Below, piece by piece: positions 1 to 9,450 of a DNA stretch of 34,795 nt. The position numbers were made by a program, and so were the translations under genes. Position 1 is the first letter of the stretch. Each line of letters starts with the position of its first letter. The notes beneath the pieces were generated by a model. The model was not told the origin of the DNA and did not search any database. It saw only the letters and a program-made list of their open reading frames with translations. The stretch comes from an uncultured Caulobacterales bacterium (lineage in GTDB: Bacteria > Pseudomonadota > Alphaproteobacteria > Caulobacterales > Maricaulaceae): positions 1 through 34,795 of the forward strand of contig CALDSY010000155.1 of NCBI GenBank assembly GCA_937924355.1. Direction: 5' to 3'.

Positions 1-199
1 GCAGTTCTACTTCAGAACCACAGACGTGACGGGTGTTGTGACGCTGAATGCGGGCACAGAAATGGTCATGCCGGGCGACAATGCTGAGCTGAACGTTGAA
101 CTGATCGTGCCGATCGCCATGGAAGAGAAGCTGCGCTTCGCCATCCGTGAAGGCGGCCGTACAGTCGGCGCCGGCGTCGTCTCGAAGATTGTTGAGTAA
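1..199 (+). CDS. tuf: Elongation factor Tu, C-terminal end (5' cut by window)
   Basis: Reading from base 2, 65 codons encode the last part of EF-Tu domain 3, beginning [11 protein letters not shown] and ending [10 protein letters not shown] before TAA. EF-Tu is the GTPase that delivers aminoacyl-tRNA to the ribosomal A site. The FRTTDVTG and [16 protein letters not shown] segments are hallmarks of the family. The gene sits directly upstream of rpsJ, as tuf does in many proteobacteria at the junction of the str and S10 operons. A hairpin with a T-run follows, so it is probably terminated separately from the S10 cluster. Only the 3' end is in the window, so copy number and start cannot be judged. 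Confidence 0.97.
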   Translation, partial: QFYFRTTDVTGVVTLNAGTEMVMPGDNAELNVELIVPIAMEEKLRFAIREGGRTVGAGVVSKIVE

Positions 200-207
200 T
201 TAAACCT

Positions 208-233
208 GTGTCGTCTTTTAGGCGGCACTTTTT
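208..233 (+). terminator. Rho-independent terminator after tuf
   Basis: The arms GTGTCGTC (208-215) and GGCGGCAC (221-228) pair over 8 bp with two G-U pairs around a TTTTA loop, followed by five T. It lies 9 bp after the tuf stop and separates tuf from rpsJ. The remaining bases up to 281 would then have to hold the S10 promoter. A weak TTGAAA (240-245) is the only -35-like match I see, with no convincing -10. Confidence 0.75.
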
Positions 234-281
234 CGTTGTTTGAAAGCGTAAATCGGACCCTGGAATTAACTGGATAAAGTT

Positions 282-596
282 ATGGATAGTCAAAACATTC
301 GCATTCGGCTGAAAGCCTTCGATCACCGCATCCTGGATAATTCCACGGCGGAAATCGTTTCGACAGCCAAGCGCACAGGCGCAACTGTTCGGGGCCCGAT
401 CCCGCTGCCGACGCGTATTGAAAAGTTTACGGTGAACCGCTCACCGCACGTTAACAAAAAGTCTCGTGAGCAATTCGAGATCCGCACACATAAGCGGATG
501 CTGGATATTGTTGATCCGACACCTCAAACCGTCGACGCGCTTATGAAGCTCGATCTGGCTGCTGGTGTGGACGTCGAGATTAAGCTGGGAGCATAA
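282..596 (+). CDS. rpsJ: 30S ribosomal protein S10
   Basis: A 104-residue protein of normal S10 length, with the typical [14 protein letters not shown] start and the [29 protein letters not shown] region written here only in part ([19 protein letters not shown]). S10 is a head protein of the 30S subunit and also the NusE partner of NusB in antitermination. First gene of the S10 cluster. Its stop is 3 bp before rplC. The Shine-Dalgarno is weak (GGATAAAG just upstream of the ATG). Confidence 0.98.
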   Translation: MDSQNIRIRLKAFDHRILDNSTAEIVSTAKRTGATVRGPIPLPTRIEKFTVNRSPHVNKKSREQFEIRTHKRMLDIVDPTPQTVDALMKLDLAAGVDVEIKLGA

Positions 597-599
597 GTC

Positions 600-1619
600 A
601 TGCGTTCAGGCGTTATTGCAAAGAAACTAGGCATGACCCGGGTCTATTCAGACGACGGAAGACACATTCCTGTGACTGTTCTGTCCTTGGAAGGCTGTCA
701 GGTTGTTGCCCATAAAACAATGGACCGTGACGGTTACGCTGCTCTGCAGCTGGGCGCGGGTGAGGCCAAGGCCAAGCGCGTCTCCAAGGCGGAGCGTGAG
801 CGTTTTGCCAAGGCGAAAGTTGCTCCGAAGAAAAAGCTCGCTGAATTCCGTATCGCGGAAGACAACGCGATCGCTGTGGGGTCCGAGTTGACTGCGGATC
901 ACTTTGTTGTCGGTCAGAAGGTTGACGTCAAAGGCACATCTATCGGTAAGGGTTTTGCCGGTGCCATGAAGCGTTGGAACTTTGGTGGTCTTCGCGCCAC
1001 GCACGGTGTTTCAATCTCTCACCGGTCTCACGGTTCAACGGGTCAATGTCAGGATCCGGGTAAGGTCTTCAAGGGCAAAAAGATGGCTGGTCACATGGGC
1101 GCCCGTCGCCGGACCATGCAAAACGTCGAGATTGCCCGCGTTGACGTTGAGCGCGGCCTGCTGCTGATCAAAGGCGCCGTTCCTGGCTCAAAGGGCGGCT
1201 GGGTTGAGGTGCGCGACGCGATTAAAGGGACCAAGGTCGATGAGCTGCCATTACCGGGTAAGTTCCGGGAAGCGGCTGCGCCGAAAGCTTCAGACAAGTC
1301 TGCCAAGGGCGGCAAGAAAAAAGAAGCGGCTGCCTCTAACGACTTTGTTGATGCGGTTGTGTTGATCGACGGAATCGGACCGAAGGGCGAAGAAGCTCTT
1401 GCCGAAGCTGGTATCACCAAGCTGACCCAATTAGTGGCTATGTCGGCTGATGACATTGCGGCCTTGGAAGAAAAAATCGGCAAATCTGGTGTCGTCGCCA
1501 AGGAAGAATGGATCGAGCAAGCCAAGGAAATGATTGGCGGAGCCGAGCCGCGTTCGCAGGTCGACAAAGATCTGGCCAAGAAGATGCGCGCTGAAGCTGC
1601 CAAAGGCGAGGAAGAATAG
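600..1619 (+). CDS. rplC: 50S ribosomal protein L3 with C-terminal helix-hairpin-helix extension
   Basis: Residues 1 to about 225 are a full L3, with [16 protein letters not shown] at the start and the conserved [20 protein letters not shown] loop that nears the peptidyl transferase centre. L3 is normally about 205-240 aa; this one is 339. After an Ala/Lys-rich linker (about 226-246) comes a helix-hairpin-helix unit at about 247-312 (core [17 protein letters not shown], end [14 protein letters not shown]), then a short charged tail. The frame is continuous with no sign of frameshift, and rplD starts 2 bp later. The same type of HhH domain occurs on L15 in this window. Known HhH units bind nucleic acids or mediate packing; the role here is unknown. 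Confidence 0.97.
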   Translation: MRSGVIAKKLGMTRVYSDDGRHIPVTVLSLEGCQVVAHKTMDRDGYAALQLGAGEAKAKRVSKAERERFAKAKVAPKKKLAEFRIAEDNAIAVGSELTADHFVVGQKVDVKGTSIGKGFAGAMKRWNFGGLRATHGVSISHRSHGSTGQCQDPGKVFKGKKMAGHMGARRRTMQNVEIARVDVERGLLLIKGAVPGSKGGWVEVRDAIKGTKVDELPLPGKFREAAAPKASDKSAKGGKKKEAAASNDFVDAVVLIDGIGPKGEEALAEAGITKLTQLVAMSADDIAALEEKIGKSGVVAKEEWIEQAKEMIGGAEPRSQVDKDLAKKMRAEAAKGEEE

Positions 1620-1621
1620 TC

Positions 1622-2242
1622 ATGAAAATGGACGTTCAAACATTAGGCGCCAAGAAGAAGGGTTCTGTGGACCTGGATGACGGCGTATTCGGCCTGGAGC
1701 CGCGCAAAGACATTTTGCACCGTATGGTGCGCTATCAGCTGGCCAAGCGCCAAGCAGGTACGCACAAAGTGCAAGAGCGCGGTGAGGTGTCAAAGACAAC
1801 CAAGCGTATTGGTCGCCAAAAGGGTGGTGGTACTGCCCGTCATGGTAACGGATCTGTGTCGCAGTTCCGCGGCGGTGCCAAAGCGCACGGTCCGCGCGTT
1901 CGTTCGCACGCGCATGACCTGCCGAAAAAGGTTCGCCGGATGGCTCTGAAGCACGCTCTGTCTGCCAAGGTCACATCGGGCGAGTTGATCGTCATTGACG
2001 AAGCGGCTCTAAAGGACGCGAAAACCGCAGGTCTTCGTGAGTCTCTGGAGAAGTTGGGGGTCACAAACGGCCTGATCGTTTCCGGAAACGCTGTTGATGA
2101 AAACTTTGCCAAGGCGGCGCGCAATATTCCAAATCTGGATGTACTGCCCAGCCAAGGCGCGAATGTATATGACATCCTGCGTCGGCATAAACTTGTGCTG
2201 ACCAAGCAGGCGGTCGAAGATCTGGAGGCGCGACTAAAATGA
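1622..2242 (+). CDS. rplD: 50S ribosomal protein L4
   Basis: A 206-residue L4 containing the tunnel-lining loop motif [18 protein letters not shown] and the conserved [11 protein letters not shown] segment. L4 lines the polypeptide exit tunnel, and in E. coli autogenously represses the S10 operon; whether that applies here is not visible. A second in-frame ATG lies two codons downstream (MKM). The stop overlaps the rplW start by 4 bases (ATGA), which fits translational coupling. Confidence 0.98.
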   Translation: MKMDVQTLGAKKKGSVDLDDGVFGLEPRKDILHRMVRYQLAKRQAGTHKVQERGEVSKTTKRIGRQKGGGTARHGNGSVSQFRGGAKAHGPRVRSHAHDLPKKVRRMALKHALSAKVTSGELIVIDEAALKDAKTAGLRESLEKLGVTNGLIVSGNAVDENFAKAARNIPNLDVLPSQGANVYDILRRHKLVLTKQAVEDLEARLK

Positions 2243-2535
2243 GTATAGCTGCCCGTCATTATGATGTTGTCGTCGCGCCGGTCATCACCGAAAAGTCGAC
2301 TATTTTGTCCGAGAACAACCAGGTTGTTTTCGAAGTGGCCATCGATGCCAATAAGACAGAAATTAAAGATGCCATTGAGGCGTTGTTTAGCGTGACCGTT
2401 ACGGCCGTGAATACAATCCGCGTCAAAGGTAAAACCAAGCGCTTCCGGGGCATTCCTGGTCGCCGCAAAGATGTCAAAAAAGCTGTTGTTACCCTCAAGG
2501 ACGGCGACATGATTGACATTGCAGATGTATTGTAG
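2239..2535 (+). CDS. rplW: 50S ribosomal protein L23
   Basis: A 98-residue L23 with the family signature around [15 protein letters not shown] and the C-terminal [21 protein letters not shown]23 sits at the exit of the peptide tunnel and is the docking site for trigger factor and SRP. It starts inside the rplD stop (4-base overlap), and rplB follows after 9 bp. Confidence 0.98.
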   Translation: MSIAARHYDVVVAPVITEKSTILSENNQVVFEVAIDANKTEIKDAIEALFSVTVTAVNTIRVKGKTKRFRGIPGRRKDVKKAVVTLKDGDMIDIADVL

Positions 2536-2544
2536 GGAAGACCA

Positions 2545-3381
2545 ATGGCTTTAAAGACATTCAACCCCACATCACCGTCCCGTCGGAACCTGGTTCAGGT
2601 TGACCGGTCTGACCTCTACAAGGGTCGCCCGGAAAAATCCCTAACCAAGGGTAAGACGAAAAAAGGCGGACGGAACAACACAGGCCGCATCACCATGCGT
2701 CGCCAAGGTGGTGGCCACAAGCAGTTGTACCGGACAATCGATTTCAAGCGCAGTAAGCGCGACATGGACGCGACTGTTTTGCGTTTGGAATATGATCCGA
2801 ACCGCACAGCCTTTATTGCTCTGATTGAGTATAAAGACGGAGAGAAAGCTTATATCCTGGCCCCGCAAAGATTGGGTGTTGGCGATAAGGTTGTTTCTTC
2901 CGAGAAAGCAGACGTTAAGCCCGGTAACACCATGTCATTGCGTGTCATGCCGGTGGGTACGATCATCCACAATGTGGAAATGAAGCCAGGCAAGGGGGGC
3001 CAGATTGCCCGCTCTGCAGGAACATATGCGCAGCTGGTTGGTCGTGACAGTGGTTACGCTCAGGTTCGCTTGAAATCCGGCGAAATGCGCATGGTTCACC
3101 AGAACTGTATGGCGACTGTTGGGGCTGTGTCTAATCCTGATCACATGAACATCAATCTAGGTAAAGCGGGCCGTAAACGGTGGCTTGGCAAGCGTCCACA
3201 AGTTCGAGGCGTGGCCATGAACCCGGTCGATCACCCACACGGTGGTGGTGAAGGTCGGACCTCTGGTGGTCGTCACCCTGTGACACCTTGGGGTAAGCCA
3301 ACCAAAGGTGCCCGCACACGGTCCAATAAGCAGACCGACAAATTCATCATTCGTTCGCGTCACGCGAAGAAGAAACGATAG
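2545..3381 (+). CDS. rplB: 50S ribosomal protein L2
   Basis: A 278-residue L2, normal length. It holds the conserved [18 protein letters not shown] region, the central RNA-binding core, and near the C terminus the universally conserved [14 protein letters not shown], whose histidine lies close to the peptidyl transferase centre. L2 is required for subunit association and peptide bond formation. Preceded by a GGAAGA-type ribosome binding site. Confidence 0.99.
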   Translation: MALKTFNPTSPSRRNLVQVDRSDLYKGRPEKSLTKGKTKKGGRNNTGRITMRRQGGGHKQLYRTIDFKRSKRDMDATVLRLEYDPNRTAFIALIEYKDGEKAYILAPQRLGVGDKVVSSEKADVKPGNTMSLRVMPVGTIIHNVEMKPGKGGQIARSAGTYAQLVGRDSGYAQVRLKSGEMRMVHQNCMATVGAVSNPDHMNINLGKAGRKRWLGKRPQVRGVAMNPVDHPHGGGEGRTSGGRHPVTPWGKPTKGARTRSNKQTDKFIIRSRHAKKKR

Positions 3382-3392
3382 GGAGAGCTGGT

Positions 3393-3671
3393 ATGCCACG
3401 CTCAGTATGGAAAGGCCCGTTTGTTGACGGATATCTCCTTAAGAAGGCCGAGAAAGCCCGCGACGAAGGATCTCGCAAGCCGATCAAAACTTGGTCGCGC
3501 CGCTCGACCGTTATGCCACAATTTGTGGGTCTGACCTTTCAGGTCCATAATGGCTCAAAGTTCATTCCCGTCACAATTGATGAGGACATGGTTGGACATA
3601 AACTTGGCGAATTCGCCCCGACACGAACTTATTACGGTCACGGCGTCGATAAAAAAGCGAAGCGGAAGTAG
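3393..3671 (+). CDS. rpsS: 30S ribosomal protein S19
   Basis: A 92-residue S19 starting [12 protein letters not shown] with the family core [20 protein letters not shown] and [14 protein letters not shown]19 works with S13 in the 30S head near the A site. GGGAGAG precedes the start at good spacing, and rplV begins 2 bp after the stop. Confidence 0.98.
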   Translation: MPRSVWKGPFVDGYLLKKAEKARDEGSRKPIKTWSRRSTVMPQFVGLTFQVHNGSKFIPVTIDEDMVGHKLGEFAPTRTYYGHGVDKKAKRK

Positions 3672-3673
3672 AT

Positions 3674-4054
3674 ATGGCTAAGACTAAAAATCCACGCCGC
3701 GTGGCCGATAATGAGGCCATGGCAAAGCTGCGGATGATCCGCATCAGCCCGCAGAAGTTAAATCTGGTGGCGCAGATGATCCGCGGCTCAAAGGTCGACA
3801 AGGCTTTGGCTGATCTGGAGTTTTCTCCCAAGCGGATTTCCAGCGACGTCAAGAAGTGTCTGGAAAGCGCCATTGCCAATGCGGAAAATAATCACGGCCT
3901 CGATATCGATAGCCTGATCGTGTCCGAAGCCTATGTGGGCAAAAATTTGGTGATGAAGCGATTCCGTGCCCGGGCCCGTGGCCGCGGCGCGCGTATCCTG
4001 AAACCATTTTCCGAGCTGACCATTATCGTCCGCGAAGTTGAGGAGGCCGCATAA
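3674..4054 (+). CDS. rplV: 50S ribosomal protein L22
   Basis: A 126-residue L22. The [16 protein letters not shown] region and the C-terminal hairpin loop [15 protein letters not shown], which reaches into the exit tunnel and is the usual site of macrolide-resistance changes, are intact. The stop shares one base with the next start (TAATG), so rplV and rpsC are probably translationally coupled. Confidence 0.98.
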   Translation: MAKTKNPRRVADNEAMAKLRMIRISPQKLNLVAQMIRGSKVDKALADLEFSPKRISSDVKKCLESAIANAENNHGLDIDSLIVSEAYVGKNLVMKRFRARARGRGARILKPFSELTIIVREVEEAA

Positions 4055-4812
4055 TGGGTCAGAAGATTAATCCAATTGGACTGCGCCTTGGTATCAACCG
4101 CACATGGGAGTCTCGCTGGTACGCGAATACGGCTGAATATGGCGATTTATTGCACCAAGACCTGACGATCCGTAACTTCCTGATGGGTGAGCTGAAAAAT
4201 GCGTCCGTCTCTCGCGTGATCATTGAGCGTCCGCACAAGAAATGCCGCATCACCATTTACACGGCGCGTCCGGGTGTTGTGATCGGTAAAAAAGGTGGCG
4301 ACATCGAGAAGCTGCGCAAAAAGGTGGCGACATTGGTCGACGGCGAGGTGTTCATCAACTTGGTTGAGGTTCGCAAGCCAGAAGTCGACGCTAATCTGGT
4401 CGCTGAAGCGATTGCTCAGCAGCTTGAGCGCCGGATGTCTTTCCGCCGCGCGATGAAGCGGGCTCTACAATCCGCCATGCGCATGGGCGCTGTTGGTTGT
4501 AAGATCAAGCTGGGCGGCCGTTTGGGCGGTGCTGAAATTGCCCGTGTCGAGCAGTATCAAGAAGGTTCCGTGCCGTTGCACACAATGCGCGCTGACATCG
4601 ATTACGGTGTGGCCAGAGCGCTGACGGCTTACGGCATTATCGGTATTAAAGTCTGGATCAATAAAGGCGAGATCATGGAGCATGACCCATATGCACATGA
4701 AAAGCGCATGAACCAGCAAGGTGATACGCGTTCGCGCGGCAATGATCGTCCTCGCGGTAATGACCGCGGCCGGGGCGGTGATCGCGGACGCGGCGCGCAA
4801 GCTAGAGGTTAA
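4054..4812 (+). CDS. rpsC: 30S ribosomal protein S3 with RG-rich tail
   Basis: A 252-residue S3 beginning [18 protein letters not shown], with the KH RNA-binding domain motif [18 protein letters not shown] and the C-terminal domain ending [11 protein letters not shown]3 lines the mRNA entry tunnel and takes part in helicase activity. The last 30 or so residues form a low-complexity tail with about seven RG dipeptides alternating with Asn and Asp (for example [14 protein letters not shown]). Such basic tails are seen on S3 of other alphaproteobacteria and may contact mRNA, but the exact sequence is lineage-specific. Confidence 0.98.
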   Translation: MGQKINPIGLRLGINRTWESRWYANTAEYGDLLHQDLTIRNFLMGELKNASVSRVIIERPHKKCRITIYTARPGVVIGKKGGDIEKLRKKVATLVDGEVFINLVEVRKPEVDANLVAEAIAQQLERRMSFRRAMKRALQSAMRMGAVGCKIKLGGRLGGAEIARVEQYQEGSVPLHTMRADIDYGVARALTAYGIIGIKVWINKGEIMEHDPYAHEKRMNQQGDTRSRGNDRPRGNDRGRGGDRGRGAQARG

Positions 4813-4817
4813 GGCAG

Positions 4818-5240
4818 ATGTTACAGCCAAAACGTACAAAATTCCGGAAAGCCCATAAAGGCCGTATCAAAGGTATGGCCAAAGGCGGAACGGCATTGAA
4901 TTTCGGATCTTATGGTCTGAAGGCCATGACGGCTGAGCGGGTTACCGCTCGCCAGATCGAAGCCACTCGTCGTGCCATTACGCGTCATATGAAGCGTTCT
5001 GGACGTGTTTGGATCCGTATTTTCCCTGATGTTCCGGTCACCAAGAAGCCGACCGAAGTCCGGATGGGTAAGGGTAAGGGTTCTGTCGAGTTTTGGGCCT
5101 GCAAGGTCAAGCCCGGACGGGTTATGTTTGAAATCGACGGTGTGTCTGACGCTGTTGCCCGCGAAGCGCTGCGCCTTGGTGCTGCTAAGCTTCCGGTCAA
5201 GTGCAAGATCGTGACCCGCCCAGGCGAAAAGAAGGAGTAG
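4818..5240 (+). CDS. rplP: 50S ribosomal protein L16
   Basis: A 140-residue L16, starting [19 protein letters not shown] and containing [20 protein letters not shown], the conserved segment around the arginine hydroxylated in E. coli. L16 helps position the A-site tRNA. Five bases separate it from rpsC and three from rpmC. Confidence 0.98.
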   Translation: MLQPKRTKFRKAHKGRIKGMAKGGTALNFGSYGLKAMTAERVTARQIEATRRAITRHMKRSGRVWIRIFPDVPVTKKPTEVRMGKGKGSVEFWACKVKPGRVMFEIDGVSDAVAREALRLGAAKLPVKCKIVTRPGEKKE

Positions 5241-5243
5241 GCC

Positions 5244-5447
5244 ATGAAAGCCGTTGATGTCAGAGCTATGACAGAAGACCAGCTTGGCGATGAGCTTCTG
5301 AAGTTGAAAAAAGAGCAGTTTAACCTGCGTTTCCAAAAGGCAACAGGCCAGTTGGAGAAGTCGTCTCGTGTGCGCGAAGTGCGCCGGGATATTGCGCGGG
5401 TCAAAACCATCATGGCTGAGAAAAAATCAGCCGCGAAAGCAGGGTAG
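5244..5447 (+). CDS. rpmC: 50S ribosomal protein L29
   Basis: A 67-residue all-helical L29 with the family motif [18 protein letters not shown] and the RREIARVKTI-like segment written as [11 protein letters not shown]29 sits at the tunnel exit next to L23. A strong GGAG lies just before the start, in the rplP stop region. Confidence 0.97.
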   Translation: MKAVDVRAMTEDQLGDELLKLKKEQFNLRFQKATGQLEKSSRVREVRRDIARVKTIMAEKKSAAKAG

Positions 5448-5453
5448 GTCGAG

Positions 5454-5684
5454 ATGCCAAAAAGAATATTACAAGGCACAGTCGTTTCCGACAAAGGTAA
5501 CAAAACCATTGTCGTCAAAGTCGAGCGGGCTTATCTGCATCCGCTTTTCAAGAAGACCATCCGTCGGACGAAAAAATATCACGCGCATGATGAAAACAAT
5601 GCGCACAAAGTGGGCGATCAGGTTCGTATCATCGAATGTCCGCCTAAAAGTAAACTCAAGCGGTGGGAAGTCGTCGCCGGTTAA
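5454..5684 (+). CDS. rpsQ: 30S ribosomal protein S17
   Basis: A 76-residue S17, short as in many alphaproteobacteria. It starts [18 protein letters not shown] and has the OB-fold core with [18 protein letters not shown]17 is a primary 16S rRNA binder in the 30S body. A 39-bp gap, longer than its neighbours' gaps, follows before rplN. Confidence 0.97.
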   Translation: MPKRILQGTVVSDKGNKTIVVKVERAYLHPLFKKTIRRTKKYHAHDENNAHKVGDQVRIIECPPKSKLKRWEVVAG

Positions 5685-5723
5685 ACCGGGGATGTTTGCC
5701 AAAGCAAGCTCAAGGAGAGTCGC

Positions 5724-6107
5724 ATGATTCAAATGCAGACAAATCTGGATGTTGCCGATAATTCCGGTGCCCGCCGCGTGCAGTGTATTAAAGTGCTTGG
5801 AGGGTCCAAGCGCCGTTATGCATCCGTGGGCGACGTGATCGTTGTATCCATCAAAGAAGCCGCCCCACGCGGCAAAGTAAAAAAGGGTGACGTGCGTCGC
5901 GCCGTTGTTGTTCGTGTAGCGAAAGACATTCAGCGCTCTGATGGCTCCGTCATTCGGTTTGACAGTAATGCTGCTGTCATCATCAATACGAATGGTGAGC
6001 CAATCGGTACTCGTATTTTTGGCCCGGTGCCGCGCGAACTTCGCGCCAAGTCCAGCCCGACCAAAAACCTGATGAAGATCGTGTCTCTGGCCCCAGAAGT
6101 TTTATAA
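5724..6107 (+). CDS. rplN: 50S ribosomal protein L14
   Basis: A 127-residue L14 beginning [18 protein letters not shown], a close match to the family start, with the conserved [20 protein letters not shown] stretch and the [13 protein letters not shown] end region. L14 lies at the subunit interface and forms bridge B5/B8. AAGGAGAG precedes the ATG at good spacing. Confidence 0.98.
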   Translation: MIQMQTNLDVADNSGARRVQCIKVLGGSKRRYASVGDVIVVSIKEAAPRGKVKKGDVRRAVVVRVAKDIQRSDGSVIRFDSNAAVIINTNGEPIGTRIFGPVPRELRAKSSPTKNLMKIVSLAPEVL

Positions 6108-6124
6108 GAGAAGGTGCTTTAAAA

Positions 6125-6445
6125 ATGGCAGCTAAGATTAAAAAAGGCGATTATGTCGTTGTCCTTACGGGCAAGGATAAAGGCCAAAAAGGCGAAGTCA
6201 CGAAAGTCTTCCCTAAAGACGGCCGTGTCATCGTCTCGGGTGTTCGTATGGTTAAGCGCCACGTTCGCCCGACGCAGTGGGATCCTGAAGGGGGCATTCG
6301 TTCATTCGAAGCGCCGATCGACATTTCAAATGTTGCGCATCTGGACCCGAAAGACGGCAAACCGACCCGTGTTGGTTTTAAAGTGTTGAAAGACGGCACC
6401 AAGGTCCGTGTGGCCAAGCGTTCCGGCGAGGTTATCGATGTCTAA
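6125..6445 (+). CDS. rplX: 50S ribosomal protein L24
   Basis: A 106-residue L24 with the KOW motif at its start ([20 protein letters not shown]), then [16 protein letters not shown]24 nucleates 50S assembly by binding the 5' end of 23S rRNA. Its last 8 coding bases overlap the start of rplE, so L5 translation probably depends on L24 translation. Confidence 0.98.
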   Translation: MAAKIKKGDYVVVLTGKDKGQKGEVTKVFPKDGRVIVSGVRMVKRHVRPTQWDPEGGIRSFEAPIDISNVAHLDPKDGKPTRVGFKVLKDGTKVRVAKRSGEVIDV

Positions 6446-6992
6446 GCCATATATCCCAAGACTGGCCGCGAAGTATAACGACGAAATTCGCGCCACTATG
6501 AAAGAGAAGTTCGCTTACAAGAACGACATGCAGATTCCGAAGATTGAGAAAATTGTACTCAATATGGGTCTCGGCGAAGGCGTTGGCGACAAGAAAAAGG
6601 TCGAAGCGGCGATCAATGATCTGGAACTGATTGCAGGTCAGAAAGTCATCCCGACCAAAGCCAAGAAATCTATCGCGGGCTTTAAGCTCCGTGATGGCAT
6701 GGTGATCGGTGCAAAAGTGACTTTGCGTCGTGATCGTATGTTTGAATTTGTAGACCGCCTGGTCAACATCGCGCTGCCGCGCGTCCGTGACTTCCGGGGT
6801 CTGAATGGCAAAAGCTTTGACGGCAATGGCAATTACGCCATGGGCCTGAAAGAACATATCGTATTCCCAGAGATCGACTATGATTCCGTCGATAGTGTTC
6901 TGGGTATGGATATTGTGGTTCAAACAAGCGCCACAACTGATGAAGAAGCCAAGGTACTGCTGGCAGAGTTCGGATTTCCATTCCGCAACTAA
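6438..6992 (+). CDS. rplE: 50S ribosomal protein L5
   Basis: A 184-residue L5 from the ATG at 6438 ([15 protein letters not shown]). Longer in-frame starts exist upstream, but this one has a GCGAGG ribosome site inside rplX and gives the standard length. The family motifs [14 protein letters not shown] and [20 protein letters not shown] are present. L5 binds 5S rRNA and contacts P-site tRNA. The 56-bp gap after it holds a small hairpin, CGACT/AGTCG with a GTA loop (7013-7025). Confidence 0.97.
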   Translation: MSKPYIPRLAAKYNDEIRATMKEKFAYKNDMQIPKIEKIVLNMGLGEGVGDKKKVEAAINDLELIAGQKVIPTKAKKSIAGFKLRDGMVIGAKVTLRRDRMFEFVDRLVNIALPRVRDFRGLNGKSFDGNGNYAMGLKEHIVFPEIDYDSVDSVLGMDIVVQTSATTDEEAKVLLAEFGFPFRN

Positions 6993-7048
6993 CGCAGCAG
7001 ATCAAGCAGGTTCGACTGTAAGTCGACTTCGCAAAAGGAGTAAAATGA

Positions 7049-7354
7049 ATGGCTAAAATAAGTGCAACAGAACGCAATATGAAGCGTCAGCGCCTTGTGG
7101 CAAAATATGCCGGCAAGCGGGCTCTGCTCAAAGATATTGCCCGCAACAAAGACCTGCCGGTCGAAGAGCGTTTCGCCGCCCAGCTAAAGCTGGCCGAGCT
7201 GCCGCGCAATTCTGCCCCAAGTCGTGTGCGCAACCGTTGTCAGGTCACCGGTCGTCCGCGTGGCTATTATCGCAAAATGAAAATGTCTCGTATCGCTCTT
7301 CGTGAACTGGGTTCACAAGGTCTGATCCCGGGACTGGTTAAGTCCAGCTGGTAG
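7049..7354 (+). CDS. rpsN: 30S ribosomal protein S14, zinc-free form
   Basis: A 101-residue S14 of the long, zinc-independent class: no CxxC pairs are present, and the C-terminal [20 protein letters not shown] signature is intact. The start is the ATG at 7049. A second ATG at 7045 in another frame opens only a three-codon reading frame (ATG AAT GGC TAA), and the AGGAG at 7036-7040 could serve either, so some ribosomes may start and stop just before S14. Confidence 0.97.
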   Translation: MAKISATERNMKRQRLVAKYAGKRALLKDIARNKDLPVEERFAAQLKLAELPRNSAPSRVRNRCQVTGRPRGYYRKMKMSRIALRELGSQGLIPGLVKSSW

Positions 7355-7366
7355 GAGGAAAGCAAG

Positions 7367-7762
7367 ATGTCTTTTAGTGATCCTCTGGGCGATATGCTCA
7401 CACGTATCCGTAACGCGATCATGCGCGGACGGACAAATGTTTCAACGCCGGCTTCAAATCTGCGCGGTCGTGTTCTCGACGTGTTGGCTGAAGAAGGGTT
7501 TATCCGCGGTTACTCCGAAGTGGAGTCTGACGGATTTAAAGCGTTCGAAATTGAACTGAAATATTATGAAGGCGAAGCCGTGATCCGCGAGATCAAACGG
7601 GTCTCCAAGCCGGGCCGTCGTGTCTACTCTTCTGTGAAGAGTTTGCCGCAAATCCGCAACGGTCTGGGTATCGCTATTTTATCAACCTCTAAAGGCGTGA
7701 TGAGTGACACGGCTGCCCGCGAAGCGAATGTGGGCGGCGAGATCCTCTGTCAGGTCTCTTAA
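7367..7762 (+). CDS. rpsH: 30S ribosomal protein S8
   Basis: A 131-residue S8 ([13 protein letters not shown] start, with the family end [20 protein letters not shown] and GGEILCQVS). S8 organises the central domain of 16S rRNA and in E. coli represses the spc operon by binding mRNA near rplE. The 56-bp rplE-rpsN gap here would be the nearest place for such a site, though I do not recognise an S8-type motif in it. GGAGGA precedes the start. Confidence 0.98.
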   Translation: MSFSDPLGDMLTRIRNAIMRGRTNVSTPASNLRGRVLDVLAEEGFIRGYSEVESDGFKAFEIELKYYEGEAVIREIKRVSKPGRRVYSSVKSLPQIRNGLGIAILSTSKGVMSDTAAREANVGGEILCQVS

Positions 7763-7773
7763 GGAAACGAATA

Positions 7774-8310
7774 ATGTCTAGAATTGGAAAACAACCGATA
7801 TCTATTCCTGATGGGGTCACCCTCAGCCAGGACGGTCAGGTAATCACAGTTAAGGGCAGCAAGGGTGAGCTTTCTTTTACGCTGCACGACTCTGTCGTCG
7901 GCTCTATGGAAGACGGTGCCTTCTCTGTTAAGCCTGTGAACGATAATGACAAAGTGGCCAAGTCCATGTGGGGCATGTCCCGCACAATGGTCGTCAATAT
8001 GATCACTGGTGTCACAGAAGGCTTCAAAAAAGAATTGGAGCTGCGCGGTGTTGGTTACCGGGCTCAAATGAAAGGGACTGACCTTTCTATGCAGCTGGGT
8101 TACTCTCACGATGTGAACTACACCCCGCCACAAGGCATCAAGATCGAAGCACCGAAGCCGACACAGATTATTGTGACCGGCATCGATAAGCAAAAAGTTG
8201 GTCAGGTCGCTGCTGAAATCCGCTCATTCCGTAAGCCGGAGCCATATAAAGGCAAGGGTGTGCGTTATGTCGGCGAATATGTCCGCAGCAAAGAAGGCAA
8301 GAAGAAGTAA
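7774..8310 (+). CDS. rplF: 50S ribosomal protein L6
   Basis: A 178-residue L6 with two repeated alpha/beta domains, [15 protein letters not shown] at the start and the C-terminal signature [22 protein letters not shown]6 sits near the factor-binding centre at the sarcin-ricin loop. A three-base gap follows before rplR. Confidence 0.98.
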   Translation: MSRIGKQPISIPDGVTLSQDGQVITVKGSKGELSFTLHDSVVGSMEDGAFSVKPVNDNDKVAKSMWGMSRTMVVNMITGVTEGFKKELELRGVGYRAQMKGTDLSMQLGYSHDVNYTPPQGIKIEAPKPTQIIVTGIDKQKVGQVAAEIRSFRKPEPYKGKGVRYVGEYVRSKEGKKK

Positions 8311-8313
8311 GCC

Positions 8314-8664
8314 ATGAAATCTGCAAAACAAAATACACAACGTCGCGCGCAGCGAGTTCGCCGCCGCCTCAAGAAAAATGCCAATGGTCGTCCGCGTCTG
8401 TCTGTTTACCGCAGCAGCAAGAACATCTCGGTGCAAATCATCGACGACGCCACAGGCACAACACTGGCCTCAGCCTCTACGCTTGAAGATAAAAAGGGTA
8501 AGGGCAGCAATATGGAAGCAGCCGCCGGTATCGGCAAGCTGATCGCCGAACGCGCCAAGAAAGCCAAAGTCGAGGAAGTTATCTTTGACCGGGGCGGTTA
8601 TCTATATCACGGCAGGGTGAAAGCCCTGGCTGAAGCGGCCCGCGAAGCCGGACTGAAGTTTTAG
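8314..8664 (+). CDS. rplR: 50S ribosomal protein L18
   Basis: A 116-residue L18 with the basic N terminus ([20 protein letters not shown]) and the conserved [20 protein letters not shown] end, which binds 5S rRNA together with L5 and L25. Length and position between rplF and rpsE are standard. Confidence 0.98.
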   Translation: MKSAKQNTQRRAQRVRRRLKKNANGRPRLSVYRSSKNISVQIIDDATGTTLASASTLEDKKGKGSNMEAAAGIGKLIAERAKKAKVEEVIFDRGGYLYHGRVKALAEAAREAGLKF

Positions 8665-8672
8665 GAGTTATC

Positions 8673-9242
8673 ATGGCACGAGAAAATAATAACCGTCGTG
8701 ATCGCGATGAAGACAATGAATTTATTGATCGTCTGGTCCACATTAACCGGGTTGCTAAAACTGTAAAAGGTGGCCGCAATATGAGCTTTGCTGCTCTGGT
8801 TATCGTTGGTGACGAAAAAGGCCGCGTCGGCTTTGGTAAAGGTAAGGCCCGCGAAGTGCCTGAAGCCATCCGCAAAGCGACCGACGAAGCCAAGAAGTCT
8901 ATGATCCGCGTTCCGTTACGTGAAGGCCGTACATTGCACCACGACCTGAAAGGTCGCCACGGTGCTGGTAAGATCATGATGCGCGCTGCGCCTCCAGGTA
9001 CTGGTGTTATTGCCGGTGGTCCGATGCGTGCCGTTTTGGAATGTCTGGGCGTTCAGGACGTGGTTGCTAAATCCGTCGGAACTTCCAACCCTTATAACAT
9101 GGTTCGCGCCACATTTGATGCGCTCAAGCGCGCCGAAAGCCCCCGCACAATTGCTGCCAAGCGCGGCAAAAAAGTCGGTGATTTGGTGGCCCGTCGTCAA
9201 GACGGTGCGTCGGCCCCTGAAGCACTAGATGCTGCGAGCTAG
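8673..9242 (+). CDS. rpsE: 30S ribosomal protein S5
   Basis: A 189-residue S5. The [20 protein letters not shown]-like double-stranded RNA binding segment (here [20 protein letters not shown]) and the [18 protein letters not shown] core are clear, as is the [15 protein letters not shown] motif. S5 affects decoding accuracy and mRNA entry. Residues after about 170 form a short alanine-rich tail. Confidence 0.98.
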   Translation: MARENNNRRDRDEDNEFIDRLVHINRVAKTVKGGRNMSFAALVIVGDEKGRVGFGKGKAREVPEAIRKATDEAKKSMIRVPLREGRTLHHDLKGRHGAGKIMMRAAPPGTGVIAGGPMRAVLECLGVQDVVAKSVGTSNPYNMVRATFDALKRAESPRTIAAKRGKKVGDLVARRQDGASAPEALDAAS

Positions 9243-9253
9243 GAGTCGTCACA

Positions 9254-9442
9254 ATGGCTAAAAACAAAACATTCAAAGTCCGCCAGACCGGTAGCCCGAT
9301 CCGGCGTCCCAAGGACCAGCGTCAGACACTTGTCGGCCTGGGCCTCAACAAAGTTGGCCGTGTGCGCGAACTGGAAGACACCCCGTCTATACGTGGGATG
9401 GTCGCCAAGGTCGCTCACCTGGTTGAAATCGTCGAAGAATAG
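9254..9442 (+). CDS. rpmD: 50S ribosomal protein L30
   Basis: A 62-residue L30 ([20 protein letters not shown], then [20 protein letters not shown]), matching the bacterial family in length and sequence. Lies 11 bp after rpsE and 8 bp before rplO, the standard spc order. Confidence 0.97.
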   Translation: MAKNKTFKVRQTGSPIRRPKDQRQTLVGLGLNKVGRVRELEDTPSIRGMVAKVAHLVEIVEE

Positions 9443-9450
9443 AGATCGTC

